Shown: positions 38,143 through 48,310, numbered from the stretch's first letter. The stretch is 64,000 bases of DNA from Deltaproteobacteria bacterium (GCA_029261875.1 JAJDAL010000006.1:56765-120764); one strand, 5' to 3'. Numbers and translations: made by a program. The notes: generated by a model not told the origin, from the sequence alone.

Positions 38143-40431
38143 ATGTGGGATCCGGCGCAAGCCCTCCGCGCGCGGGCCACCCTCCCCGGGGTGAGCCCCT
38201 TCCGCGAAGAAAGAGGCGACCGCTGGGCTCTGTTCTTGGATTCCGTCTCTACGGACCGCGAAGCGTTTGCGCTTTCCGTTGCCCGCGGCCTTTCCGACAA
38301 CCCGCGCTGGCTGAACTGTCGGTATCTCTACGACGCCAAGGGAAGCGAGATCTTTTCGAAGATCACCGACCAACCCGAGTATTATCCCACGCGCGCGGAA
38401 GACGAAATCTTGTCCCGTTACGCGGGCGAGATTCGCGAGCGCGTGGGAGCCCTGCCGATCGTCGAGCTCGGCTCCGGAACCTCGGCCAAGACCCGGCGCC
38501 TGCTGGAAGCGTGGACCGAGCAAGGTCCCGCCCATTACGTTCCGATCGACATCGACCCCAGCGTGGTTCGCGACTCCGCCGCAACCCTGACGCGCGACTT
38601 CGACTCGCTGCGCGTCTCCGCACTCGCCACTTCCTATGAACGCGCCCTGGAACAGCTCGATGACCTGTCGCCCAAGATGCTGATGTTCCTGGGTTCCACC
38701 CTGGGCAACTTCTCCCCGCCCGAAGTCGCGCGCTTCCTCGAACGCATCGAAGACGCGCTCCATCCGGGCGACTTCTTCCTGCTGGGCGTCGATCTCGTGA
38801 AATCCGCCGACGTCCTCGAACCCGCCTACGACGACGCCGCAGGTTACACGAGGGCCTTCACGCGCAACCTGTTCGAGCGCATGAACCGAGAACTCGGAAC
38901 CGATGTTCCCCTCGATGCGGTCGAACACGTCGCGTTCTGGAACGACCGCCTCGAACGCATCGAAATCTACGCGCGATTCAGCGAGACCGTCACGATCCGC
39001 CTGAAATCCATCCAACGCGAGTTTCGGATCGCACGCGGCGAAATGGTGATGACGGAGATCAGCCGAAAATTCCGCATCGAACGCCTCGCGACGGAGATCG
39101 GCCACTACGGCTTGCGTCTGGAAAAATTCTATCGCGATTCGGAGCAGCGCTTCGCCGTATTGCTGATTCGGCGCGTTCCCAAGGGCCCCCGCACGACCCT
39201 GCGCCGAAAACTCAACGCCGAGCTCTGGGAAACGCGCGAAAAAACCCGGCAGATCGTCGAACCCCTGGGCGACGAACAGCTCTTTCGCGGTGGCGACCGA
39301 TCCATCGCGCGCCAGCTCGAACACCTGGCGGGCTTCGAAGAGCGCATACGCCTCGAACATCTCGGGGATCCGAACGGAACCACCGATCCCATTTGCACGC
39401 ACTGGACGCGGGCAGCGGCGGTTCACACGCGCCGCGCGAGCATTGCCCAGTACTTGACCGCGGTGCGGGCGCAAACCCTGCGCGAGCTACAGACCGTCGA
39501 TTTCGAAAACGATCATCCCCTCCTGGAGGAAGGACTCTTCTACCGACGCCTGGCCCAGCACGAAGCGCAACATCACGAGCAGATTCTGCAATCGATCCAA
39601 TCCATGGCGATTCCCTACGAACCCGTGTGTCGCGTCAACCCGCCCTCGGTTTTGCGCGCGCCCGAAGGTTCTATGGTGCTGGTACCCGGCGGACCCTGTC
39701 GAATCGGATCCCATCGTTCGTCGCGCGCGCCATTCTCGACGCCCGAGCAATGGGTCAACGTGAGCTCCTTCTGGATCGATACGGTTCCCGTCACCAATGG
39801 CGACATGTTGAATTTCATCGAGGATGGCGGATACGAAAAACGTCGCCTGTGGAGTGACGGGGGTTGGGTCTGGCGCACCGAAGCCAACGCCCATCATCCG
39901 AGCGTCTGGCATCGCGACAACGAAGGCTGGAAGGAACAACACTTTGGCCGCTGGGAACGCCTGGCGCGCTACCGACCGGTGATTCACGTGTCCCAATACG
40001 AGGCCGCCGCCTACGCGCGCTGGGCGGGAAAGCGCCTGCCCAGCGAAGAAGAATGGGAGATGGCTGCGAGTTGGGACCCCGAATACGGCATCGCGCGAAA
40101 ATGGCCCTGGGGCGACGAGGAACCCACCCCCGAACGCGCCAACCTCGACTGCCGCACCTTCGGTCCCGCTCCGGTCGGTGTATATCCCTCGGGGCGGTCC
40201 ATCTACGGCTGCCAGCAGATGATCGGCGACGTTTGGGAATGGACGTCGAGTACCTTCCGCGCGGATTCCGGGTCCTCGCTCGAGACGTCGGATCCATCGA
40301 AAGAACTGCGGGTGGCTCGCGGCGGCTCATGGGCGACCTCCACCCTCTTGGCGTGCAATTCTGCCCGGGCCTTCCACCCCCCCCACGAGCGCAACGCGTT
40401 CGTGGGTTTCCGATGTGCGCGGAGCGCGTGA
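38143..40431 (+). CDS. EgtD-EgtB fusion: histidine N-alpha-methyltransferase plus sulfoxide synthase
   Basis: EgtD half: RYLYDAKGSEIFSKITDQPEYYPTRAE, VELGSGTSAKTRRLL; EgtB half: DinB QLEHLAGFEER, QHEAQHHEQ, and FGE-sulfatase fold RLPSEEEWEMAA...GDVWEWTSS. Confidence 0.92.
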   Translation: MWDPAQALRARATLPGVSPFREERGDRWALFLDSVSTDREAFALSVARGLSDNPRWLNCRYLYDAKGSEIFSKITDQPEYYPTRAEDEILSRYAGEIRERVGALPIVELGSGTSAKTRRLLEAWTEQGPAHYVPIDIDPSVVRDSAATLTRDFDSLRVSALATSYERALEQLDDLSPKMLMFLGSTLGNFSPPEVARFLERIEDALHPGDFFLLGVDLVKSADVLEPAYDDAAGYTRAFTRNLFERMNRELGTDVPLDAVEHVAFWNDRLERIEIYARFSETVTIRLKSIQREFRIARGEMVMTEISRKFRIERLATEIGHYGLRLEKFYRDSEQRFAVLLIRRVPKGPRTTLRRKLNAELWETREKTRQIVEPLGDEQLFRGGDRSIARQLEHLAGFEERIRLEHLGDPNGTTDPICTHWTRAAAVHTRRASIAQYLTAVRAQTLRELQTVDFENDHPLLEEGLFYRRLAQHEAQHHEQILQSIQSMAIPYEPVCRVNPPSVLRAPEGSMVLVPGGPCRIGSHRSSRAPFSTPEQWVNVSSFWIDTVPVTNGDMLNFIEDGGYEKRRLWSDGGWVWRTEANAHHPSVWHRDNEGWKEQHFGRWERLARYRPVIHVSQYEAAAYARWAGKRLPSEEEWEMAASWDPEYGIARKWPWGDEEPTPERANLDCRTFGPAPVGVYPSGRSIYGCQQMIGDVWEWTSSTFRADSGSSLETSDPSKELRVARGGSWATSTLLACNSARAFHPPHERNAFVGFRCARSA

Positions 40432-41174
40432 GCGAAAACCGCTTCGCTGTGCGCCTGGATCACGTCGCCATTGGGGTTCGCTCCATCGCGGAGACCACGG
40501 CGTTCCTGGTCGGCGCGCTGGGCGCCCGCACCTACGAGAAGGGACCGGGCGGCGGTTTTCGTTTCGCACAATGGGAGTTCGATGGCGGTGGGCGGCTCGA
40601 GCTGATCGAGCCGGTTGGCCCTGCGGACGGCTTTTTGCACCGCTTCCTCGACCGCCGCGGCCCCAGCGTGCACCACGTGACGTTCAAAGTTCCCGATCTG
40701 CGCGCGGCGGCCGACCGCGCCGAGGAGATCGGCTACACGATCGTGGGCTACGACGACAGCTACCCCGGGTGGAAGGAATGTTTTCTCCACCCCAAGCAGG
40801 CCCAGGGAATCGTGGTCCAGATGGCCGAATCCAGCCCCGGTCTCGATGTCGAAATTCCCTTCGATTGGGATTGGCCGCCGCTGCCCGCAGACCCGCCGGC
40901 CCCGGTCCGCCTGGTGGGCGTGCGCATTGCCGCGCGCGATGAAGCGACCGCGCACCGGCAGTGGGGAACGCTCCTCGGGGGCGAGCTCCAGCGCAGCGAT
41001 GGATCCCTGGAGTACCGTTGGCCCGAATCACCGCTCCGAATCCGCGTCGACCTCGACCCGAAACGCGAACCCGGCCCCCGCTGGCTCGAGATTCAAGCTG
41101 CGCGGCGCGTCGAAATGCCAACGGATGTCGAGCGCATCTTCGGCACGCCTTTCCGAAACATCGCTCACCCATAG
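40428..41174 (+). CDS. VOC-superfamily protein, tandem two-module
   Basis: RLDHVAIGVRSIAETTAFLVGALGA; VHHVTFKVPDLRAAADRAEEIGY; GTG start overlaps EgtD-EgtB stop. Confidence 0.8.
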   Translation: MSENRFAVRLDHVAIGVRSIAETTAFLVGALGARTYEKGPGGGFRFAQWEFDGGGRLELIEPVGPADGFLHRFLDRRGPSVHHVTFKVPDLRAAADRAEEIGYTIVGYDDSYPGWKECFLHPKQAQGIVVQMAESSPGLDVEIPFDWDWPPLPADPPAPVRLVGVRIAARDEATAHRQWGTLLGGELQRSDGSLEYRWPESPLRIRVDLDPKREPGPRWLEIQAARRVEMPTDVERIFGTPFRNIAHP

Positions 41175-41177
41175 CGA

Positions 41178-41193
41178 GCCGCGGGCCCGCGGC
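41178..41193. repeat. Perfect 16-bp palindrome GCCGCGGGCCCGCGGC
   Basis: Self-complementary over full length; intergenic, followed by TATACT at 41202. Confidence 0.6.
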
Positions 41194-41232
41194 GTTCCCG
41201 GTATACTCCGCCGCTGGAGGTAGGAAGACCAC

Positions 41233-43908
41233 GTGCCGCGCAGCAAGGCGTCCACTCGCACTCCGTCGAAACGACGCAAAACAACCGCCAAACCGAAGTC
41301 CCGCGCGCGGGTCATCTCGGATCCGGGGGGAATTCGCCTATCGCCGGACGTCCGTCCCACGAACGTCGACCTACACGTGGAAGTCGACCCGACGAAGAGC
41401 GAACTCTTTCGAGGCGACGTATCGATCGAGATCGAGATCGACCAAGCCTGCTCGTTGATCGAGCTGCACGCATCGGACCTGAACGTCACCGCCGCTCGGA
41501 TCGAATCGAGCGGAGCGACCGGCGTCGGCAGTATCGAGCCCCGGCCCAAACGGGAAACGATCGCATTGCGCTTCCGCCAGAAAATTCCGGCGGGCACCGC
41601 CACCCTCAAGCTTCGTTTTTCCGGAAACCTGCGCAGCGATCTACGCGGCCTCTACGCTGCATCGTCGGGCACGCGTCGCTATGCGGTCACGCAACTCGAA
41701 GCCGCCGACGCGCGTCGATTCTTCCCCTGCTTCGACGAACCGATCATGAAAGCGCGCTTTGCGATTCGCGTGACCACGGGCGCGCGAAATCAGGTGATCT
41801 CCAACAGCCCGATCCTTCGAACCCAGAAGCTCTCCGGCGGAAAGAAGACGGTCCATTTCGCTCCGACTCCCCCACTCAGCACCTACCTGGTGGCGCTCGC
41901 GGTGGGGGATTTCGAAAGCTCGAAGCCGACCCGGCTGGGCAAGACCGAAATTCGGGTCTGGCACGTTCCCGGCAAGCGGCGGCTCACCGCCTTCTCCCTG
42001 GAGGCGGCCCGCGAAACCCTGGCGCGCCTCGAGAAGTATTTCAATCTCCCGTACCCCTACGCGAAGCTCGACCTGGTAGCGGTACCGGACTTCGAAGCCG
42101 GCGCCATGGAGAATGCCGGAGCGGTCTTCTTCCGCGAAACGCTGCTGCTCGTCGATCCGGAAACCGTCACCTTGACGGAGCAGAAACGCGTCGCGGAAGT
42201 GATTTGCCACGAGCTTGCCCACATGTGGTACGGCGATCTCGTCACCATGGAATGGTGGAATGACCTGTGGCTCAACGAAGCCTTCGCAACGTGGATGGCT
42301 TTCGAAATCGTCGCGAGCTGGAAACCCGAATGGGAAATGTGGCAGGACTTCGAGCTGCATCGCGGTGCCGCTCTGAACCTCGATGCACTGGACAGCACCC
42401 ATCCCATCTACACCGAGGTCAAGACTCCGGACGAAGCCACGGAAAACTTCGATCTGATCACCTACGAGAAGGGTGCTTCCGTCGTTCGCATGCTGGAACA
42501 CTACCTCGGCGCGAAGGCCTTCCGCGCGGGTGTCCGAAAATACATCCGTCGTCACAAGGAATCGAACACCGTGGCATCGGACCTGTGGGACGCTCTGTCC
42601 GACGCTTCCGGAGAACGCGTAGAGGCGGTGGTTCGCGGCTGGATCGAACAGCCCGGCTATCCGGTGTTGAAAGTTCGGCGGCGCAAGAACGGCAGCCGCA
42701 CGGAGATCCGCTTCCGACAGGAACGTTTCTATTCCCGTGCAAAAAAGGCGCGAGGCGTGCCGACGCGCTGGCCGATCCCCTGGGTGGGGCGCGTCGGCGG
42801 CGCCCGCCGAGGCAGTGCGAAGCTCGAGAAGAAGCTCTTGCTCGAGACCCAGGAAAAGCTTTCCCTGCGCGGCGCCGCCCCGCGCTTCATTTACGGAAAC
42901 GCGGACGAGTCCGGTTTCTACCGTCCTCTCCACGACGGAGCCGAGCTCGGGCGCATCGCCAAGTTCCTACCGGAGCTGACTCCGGTCGAGCGAATGGGGC
43001 TCCTCGGACATCAATGGGCCCTGGTTCGCGCAGGCTACGCCGAGATCGAGAGTTTCTTGAAGCTTGCGGATGCGAGCGGTGCCGAACCCGCAGCGCACGT
43101 GCTGCAACTTCTTCGCGCCCCGTTGGCGTTTCTCGACAGCGGGGTCGCGGAGCCCGCGGGCACCAAGGTCCGCGACGCCTACCGAAATTGGCTCGCCGAA
43201 AAATTCGGCACGCAGCTGCTCGACCTGGGCTGGGACCCAGCGGACCGCGAAGACGACGCAACGCGCTTGCGCCGCGCTGCCATCATCGCGCTGCTGGGCG
43301 AAGTGGCGGAATGGGACGCCGTGATGCTGGCCGCCGAAGACCGTTGCGGAGAATACATTCGCGATCGAACTTCCCTCGACGCAAACCTCGCCGACTCCGT
43401 TGTCTCCCTGGCCGCGCGACGCGGCGACGCCGCACTCTACGACGCGTATCTGAACGCCGCAGACGCCTCTTCGACGCCTCAGGGAAGGCGCCGCTTCACC
43501 ATGGCCCTGGCGGAGTTTCGCGATCCCAGCCTGGTGCGCCGAACACTGACCCTCACCCCGACGGACCAGATCCCGACCCAGGATGTAGCGATGTTGCTCG
43601 CGCGTCTGTTCGGAAATCCGGCGGCTCGCGAACTCACCTGGGCGTTCGTGAAGCGCCGATGGTCCTCCTTGCGCCGGCGCATGCCGCCGATGCTCGTGAC
43701 GCGACTGATCGACGCTACGCCGGCGCTCTCGAGCCGCGAATACCGGCGCGAAGTTGCGGCATTCTTCGAAGCGAACCCGGTTCCTACCGGCGCACGCGCG
43801 GTACGCCAGGCGCTCGAACGTTTCGATTTGAATGCGGAGTTTCGCCGGCGCGCGTCACCGGGATTCAAGCGTTGGCTCGCCGCCAACGAGAAGCGAAGCG
43901 CCCGTTAG
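41233..43908 (+). CDS. M1 family metallo-aminopeptidase
   Basis: GAMENAG exopeptidase motif; HELAHMWYGDLVTMEWWNDLWLNEAFA zinc motif. Confidence 0.95.
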   Translation: MPRSKASTRTPSKRRKTTAKPKSRARVISDPGGIRLSPDVRPTNVDLHVEVDPTKSELFRGDVSIEIEIDQACSLIELHASDLNVTAARIESSGATGVGSIEPRPKRETIALRFRQKIPAGTATLKLRFSGNLRSDLRGLYAASSGTRRYAVTQLEAADARRFFPCFDEPIMKARFAIRVTTGARNQVISNSPILRTQKLSGGKKTVHFAPTPPLSTYLVALAVGDFESSKPTRLGKTEIRVWHVPGKRRLTAFSLEAARETLARLEKYFNLPYPYAKLDLVAVPDFEAGAMENAGAVFFRETLLLVDPETVTLTEQKRVAEVICHELAHMWYGDLVTMEWWNDLWLNEAFATWMAFEIVASWKPEWEMWQDFELHRGAALNLDALDSTHPIYTEVKTPDEATENFDLITYEKGASVVRMLEHYLGAKAFRAGVRKYIRRHKESNTVASDLWDALSDASGERVEAVVRGWIEQPGYPVLKVRRRKNGSRTEIRFRQERFYSRAKKARGVPTRWPIPWVGRVGGARRGSAKLEKKLLLETQEKLSLRGAAPRFIYGNADESGFYRPLHDGAELGRIAKFLPELTPVERMGLLGHQWALVRAGYAEIESFLKLADASGAEPAAHVLQLLRAPLAFLDSGVAEPAGTKVRDAYRNWLAEKFGTQLLDLGWDPADREDDATRLRRAAIIALLGEVAEWDAVMLAAEDRCGEYIRDRTSLDANLADSVVSLAARRGDAALYDAYLNAADASSTPQGRRRFTMALAEFRDPSLVRRTLTLTPTDQIPTQDVAMLLARLFGNPAARELTWAFVKRRWSSLRRRMPPMLVTRLIDATPALSSREYRREVAAFFEANPVPTGARAVRQALERFDLNAEFRRRASPGFKRWLAANEKRSAR

Positions 43909-44987
43909 GCTTGGGCGGCGCCCGCCGTCGCCTCGCCCGCCGACTCGAAGCGCGCTTTGTTGTTCGCCTTGGCGAGGGCATCCCGAGCGCTGATCTTCTT
44001 GTCTTTCAGCAACGCTTCCAGGGCATCGTCCATTTCCTGCATCCCGATCTTGCGACCGGACTGAATCAGCGATTGCAACATGGGCGTGTTGCCCTCGCGG
44101 ATCACGTTCGGAAGCGCGCGGGTCCGCAGCAGGATTTCGAGCGCCGCACAGCGGCCGGCTCCATCGGCGGTAGGCAGCAAGAGCTGAGAGACGATGCCCG
44201 CGAGGGATTCCGATAGGGAAAGACGCGCCTGGGACTGGGCGTCGGCGGGAAACGCGTCGATCACGCGATCGATGGTCTTGGTCGCCGAATTCGTGTGAAG
44301 CGTCCCGAAAACCAACACACCCATTTCCGCTGCATCCAGGGCCAGCGAGATGGTCTCGTAATCGCGCATTTCGCCCACGAGAATGACGTCCGCATCCTCG
44401 CGCAGGGCCGCTCGAAGTGCTCCGCGAAACCCTTCCGTATGCGCGCCCACTTCGCGGTGAGAAAAAACACTCTTCTTGTTCAGATGGACGAACTCGACCG
44501 GGTCCTCGATGGTCACGATGTGCTTGGCGGAGTCGCGATTGATCTTGTCGAGAATCGCGGCCAGGGTGGTGGATTTCCCCGAACCCGTGGGCCCGGTCAC
44601 CAAGACCAGGCCTTTCTCGAGGTGGGTGAGGCTTTCGATCGCCGGCGGGAGTTTCAGATCTTCCATGGGGATGATCTTCTCGGGAATGATCCGGAACACC
44701 GCGCCGGCACCGTTTTGCTGGACGAAATAGTTGGCGCGAAACCGCGCTACGCCTTCGAGGCCGTAGGCGAAGTCGAGGTCGCCGGTTTCGACGTAGTCGT
44801 TCCAGTGGGGTGCACTCGCGATTTCTTGCAGCAACCCTCGCACGTCCGCATCGCCCTGCACCCCGGTGTTTTCCAGCGGAGACAGCACACCGTGCAGACG
44901 GATGCGCGGTTCCAAACCGGCCGCCAGGTGGAGGTCGGATCCACCCTGGTCCTTCAATAGGCGAAGCAGTTGATCGATTTTGGCCAC
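43905..44987 (-). CDS. Type IV pilus retraction ATPase, PilT family
   Basis: Walker A GPTGSGKST; VILVGEMRDYETISLALDAAETG-like region; GTLHTNSA. Confidence 0.93.
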   Translation of the reverse strand: MAKIDQLLRLLKDQGGSDLHLAAGLEPRIRLHGVLSPLENTGVQGDADVRGLLQEIASAPHWNDYVETGDLDFAYGLEGVARFRANYFVQQNGAGAVFRIIPEKIIPMEDLKLPPAIESLTHLEKGLVLVTGPTGSGKSTTLAAILDKINRDSAKHIVTIEDPVEFVHLNKKSVFSHREVGAHTEGFRGALRAALREDADVILVGEMRDYETISLALDAAEMGVLVFGTLHTNSATKTIDRVIDAFPADAQSQARLSLSESLAGIVSQLLLPTADGAGRCAALEILLRTRALPNVIREGNTPMLQSLIQSGRKIGMQEMDDALEALLKDKKISARDALAKANNKARFESAGEATAGAAQA

Positions 44988-45002
44988 GTTCGGCTTCCCG
45001 GC

Positions 45003-46448
45003 CTATTCCTCCGCGTCGATTTCGCGCGGATCACCGCCGAAGCGGCGCGGATCTTCACAATGTCGCAGAGCTTCCATCTTCGTAATCGTTCCCGCTTGCA
45101 CGAGCTCCGCCAGAGAATTATCCAACATACACATCCCCTGGGAGCTGCCCGTCTGAAGAATGGATTGGATCTGGAACGTCTTGTTGTCTCGGATCAGGTT
45201 TCCCACGGCGCGGTTGATCACGAGAATCTCGAGGGCGGGCACGCGTCGCGTGCCGTCCGCCGTGGGGACCAGGCGTTGGGAGATGATGCCCTTGAGGGAT
45301 TCCGAGACCATGGTGCGGATCTGGCCCTGCTGATTGGGCGGAAACACACCAATCAAACGATTCAGGGTCCGGATCGTACTGTTCGTGTGGAGTGTCGCGA
45401 GCACGAAGTGTCCCGTCTCGGCCGCGGTGAGGGCCAGAGAGATGGTTTCGAGATCGCGCAATTCACCGATGGCGATGACGTCCGGGTCTTCGCGCAGCGC
45501 TCCCCGCAAGGCGCGTGCAAAGGATTCCGTGTGGCTGCCGACTTGTCTTTGATTGACGAGGCAGCGCTTCGACGGGTGAACGGTCTCGATCGGATCTTCG
45601 ATGGTGAGGATGTGCTCGCGGCGTTCTTCGTTGATGATGTTCACCAACGCCGCAAGCGTCGAAGACTTCCCGCAGCTCGCGGGACCGGTGACGAGCACCA
45701 GGCCCTTATGGTAATTGGTGAAGCGCGCGAGGTCCGTGGGCAGTCCGAGATCTTCCAGCGTCGGGGGCTTCTCGGCGATGCGCCGGAACACGCCATCGGC
45801 GCCGCGCTGCTGTCGGTAGATGTTCCCGCGGAAGCGCGCCAACCCCGAAATCTCGTAGGCGAAATCGATCTCTCCGGATTGTTGATACTGGGTCCACTGA
45901 TCGGCGTTGAGGACTTGCGCGAGCATGCCCTCGACCTGGGGGCCTTCGAACACCTGGGAGCCCGCTTCGATGAAACAACCGTGGATCCGCAAACGCAGGG
46001 GCGCACCGCTGTGGATATGGACGTCGCTCGCCTGCTTGAGGACGGCGTGCTTCAGAATCTCGTCGAGCTTTTCCTTCAGGGCCGGGTCCGCGGGGCGAGG
46101 GGCCGACGACGCTCCAACAGTCGCGGGAACCGGGGCGCTGACGGCTGCCGCCGGGGCTTCCTGGGGCGGAACCGGAGCGGACGGTGCCGGTGTGACACCG
46201 ACTTCCGGCGGGTCCTGGGCCGCGGCGCGTTCGGCGCGCTGCTTGATCATCACCTGTTGCTGAAGTCGGAGCAGCTTCTGCAACTGTTCCGGGTTGATCA
46301 TTTCCTTCTCGACCAACACCTGACCCAGGTTCGTCTCTCCACCCTTGCGGGCTTGGACTCGGGTCGCCTCCGCGAGCTGATCCATACTGATCATCTTGGT
46401 ATGGACCGCAAGCCGGCCGATCAAAGATGTACGCGGGTTGTTGCTCAA
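45003..46448 (-). CDS. PilT/PilU-family ATPase with N-terminal extension
   Basis: Walker A GPASCGKSS; VIAIGELRDLETISLALTAAETGH; TTG start with AGGAGG 6 nt upstream; N-terminal MshEN-like segment plus Pro/Ala linker. Confidence 0.88.
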   Translation of the reverse strand: MSNNPRTSLIGRLAVHTKMISMDQLAEATRVQARKGGETNLGQVLVEKEMINPEQLQKLLRLQQQVMIKQRAERAAAQDPPEVGVTPAPSAPVPPQEAPAAAVSAPVPATVGASSAPRPADPALKEKLDEILKHAVLKQASDVHIHSGAPLRLRIHGCFIEAGSQVFEGPQVEGMLAQVLNADQWTQYQQSGEIDFAYEISGLARFRGNIYRQQRGADGVFRRIAEKPPTLEDLGLPTDLARFTNYHKGLVLVTGPASCGKSSTLAALVNIINEERREHILTIEDPIETVHPSKRCLVNQRQVGSHTESFARALRGALREDPDVIAIGELRDLETISLALTAAETGHFVLATLHTNSTIRTLNRLIGVFPPNQQGQIRTMVSESLKGIISQRLVPTADGTRRVPALEILVINRAVGNLIRDNKTFQIQSILQTGSSQGMCMLDNSLAELVQAGTITKMEALRHCEDPRRFGGDPREIDAEE

Positions 46449-46558
46449 TGCGTTCCTCCTATCGGAGCCTCGGCGCCCGGTTTTGAGTGCCGAAGGCGTT
46501 TCGGGGTTTCTGCGGACCCTCGACCCGGGGGTTCCCCATCGCCTGCTAAGCTGTTTCC

Positions 46559-48310
46559 ATGCAGTCCCCGGCAGCATCGCTTCGCCGCGCGCTGGAGCGA
46601 ATCGATGGACGCGGCTACCGGGCCTACCAAGACCTTCGCGGTGCCTATCTGTTCGACACCCTCTCACTCCATATCGACCACGTCCAAGGCGATCCCTTCG
46701 CGGCGCCCTCGCGCGTGCGCTTGCGCGTTCCAGCACCTTTCGCCGAGTTCCCAACGGAATACTTCGGCGACCGCGACCGGCGCATCGCGCTCGAAGATTT
46801 CCTGGGGCGCGCGGTTCGGCGGGCCATCCGCAACCGGGACCCGCGGCGCAGCGGGTCGGGCAAGAGCGGCCACGTGTCGATCGACGCTGGCGGGCAAGAC
46901 GTTCTCGAGCGCACGGCCGTGGTGGTCCATGCCGAGTTCGTCGAAGCGCGGATCGAGGTGGGGTTACCCGCAGCGGGTAGGCGCGTACTCGGACGCGCCG
47001 CCGAGGAGTTGCTTTGCGACGACCTGCCCGCCATCGCGGAAGAGTCCCTGCGTTTCCAGAATCTAGACGGCGCAGCGCTGAAGCGCTTCATCGAGTGTGT
47101 CGAAAATCAGGCGCGGATCCGCGGCGCGCTTCGCGAACGCGGACTCGTTGCCTTCATCGCCGACGGTTCGATTCTCCCGCGCGAATCGGGCATCAGTGAG
47201 CGACCGCTGCAAGGCGACGACAGCACGCCTTTCCGCTCCCCCGAATCCATGCGCGTCCATTTCGACCTCGCCAACCCGCTGCCCGATGGCCGCACCTCGC
47301 TCTCCGGAATGGGCGTGCCCCGGGGTGTCAGCTTGATCGTGGGCGGCGGCTACCACGGGAAGTCCACCTTGTTGCGGGCCATCGAACGCGGCGTCTATTC
47401 CAAGATTCCGGACGACGGAAGAGAGTATGTGGTCAGCGATTCCGACCTGGTGAAGGTTCGCGCGGAAGACGGACGGCGGGTGGAGTGCGTCGACATCAGT
47501 CCCTTCATTTCGAATCTCCCCCACGGCCGCAGCACCCGCGCATTCTCGAGCGACGATGCCAGCGGCAGCACGAGTCAAGCTGCCAACATCGTCGAAGCGC
47601 TGGAGATCGGCGCGAGCGGGCTATTGCTCGACGAAGACACGTGTGCGACCAATTTCATGGTTCGCGACGCGCGCATGCAAGCATTGGTGGCGAAGAAGCA
47701 GGAGCCCATCACCCCGTTCTTGGATCGCGTGCGATCGCTGTATGAAGATCGCGGTGTCTCCACGGTTCTCGTCATGGGCGGGTGCGGGGATTATTTCGAA
47801 GTCGCCGACCGCGTGATCCGAATGTGCGAGTACGTGCCCGAAGAAGTGACGGAACAAGCGCGTTCGATCGCCGCAACCCATGTCTCCGGCCGCGCCATCG
47901 AGGACGAATCCGAATTCGCGCCGCCGACCGGTCGCATCCCCGTTCCCACGAGCTTCGATTCGTCCCGCGGCCGGCGGGACGTCAAGATCGATGCCCCGCG
48001 CCTCGATCACATTCGCTATGGGTCCGATGACATCGATTTGCGCGGACTCGAACAGATCGTCGACCGCAGCCAGACCCGAGCCATTGGCTACGCGATCCAT
48101 TTCGCAAGTCAGAAGTGGATGGGAGCGGACGTCGAGCTACAACAGATTGCGGCGAAGCTCGATCCCTTCTTCGACGATTGCGGTCTCGATGCGCTGGACC
48201 CGTTTCATCGCCCCGGTAACCACCCGGGAAATCTGGCGAGGCCCCGACGATTCGAAGTCGCGGCGGCGATCAACCGCCTGCGCTCGGTTCGCATGGAGTC
48301 CGCGAAATAG
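46559..48310 (+). CDS. Predicted ATPase of the ABC class (COG3044-like)
   Basis: GVSLIVGGGYHGKSTLLRAIERGVYSKIPDDGREYVV; LLLDEDTCATNFMVRD. Confidence 0.88.
   Translation: MQSPAASLRRALERIDGRGYRAYQDLRGAYLFDTLSLHIDHVQGDPFAAPSRVRLRVPAPFAEFPTEYFGDRDRRIALEDFLGRAVRRAIRNRDPRRSGSGKSGHVSIDAGGQDVLERTAVVVHAEFVEARIEVGLPAAGRRVLGRAAEELLCDDLPAIAEESLRFQNLDGAALKRFIECVENQARIRGALRERGLVAFIADGSILPRESGISERPLQGDDSTPFRSPESMRVHFDLANPLPDGRTSLSGMGVPRGVSLIVGGGYHGKSTLLRAIERGVYSKIPDDGREYVVSDSDLVKVRAEDGRRVECVDISPFISNLPHGRSTRAFSSDDASGSTSQAANIVEALEIGASGLLLDEDTCATNFMVRDARMQALVAKKQEPITPFLDRVRSLYEDRGVSTVLVMGGCGDYFEVADRVIRMCEYVPEEVTEQARSIAATHVSGRAIEDESEFAPPTGRIPVPTSFDSSRGRRDVKIDAPRLDHIRYGSDDIDLRGLEQIVDRSQTRAIGYAIHFASQKWMGADVELQQIAAKLDPFFDDCGLDALDPFHRPGNHPGNLARPRRFEVAAAINRLRSVRMESAK

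Noticed and set aside
44970-47066. 698-aa plus-strand ORF
   Set aside because: Antisense to two PilT-family genes and overlaps the COG3044-like gene; shadow ORF
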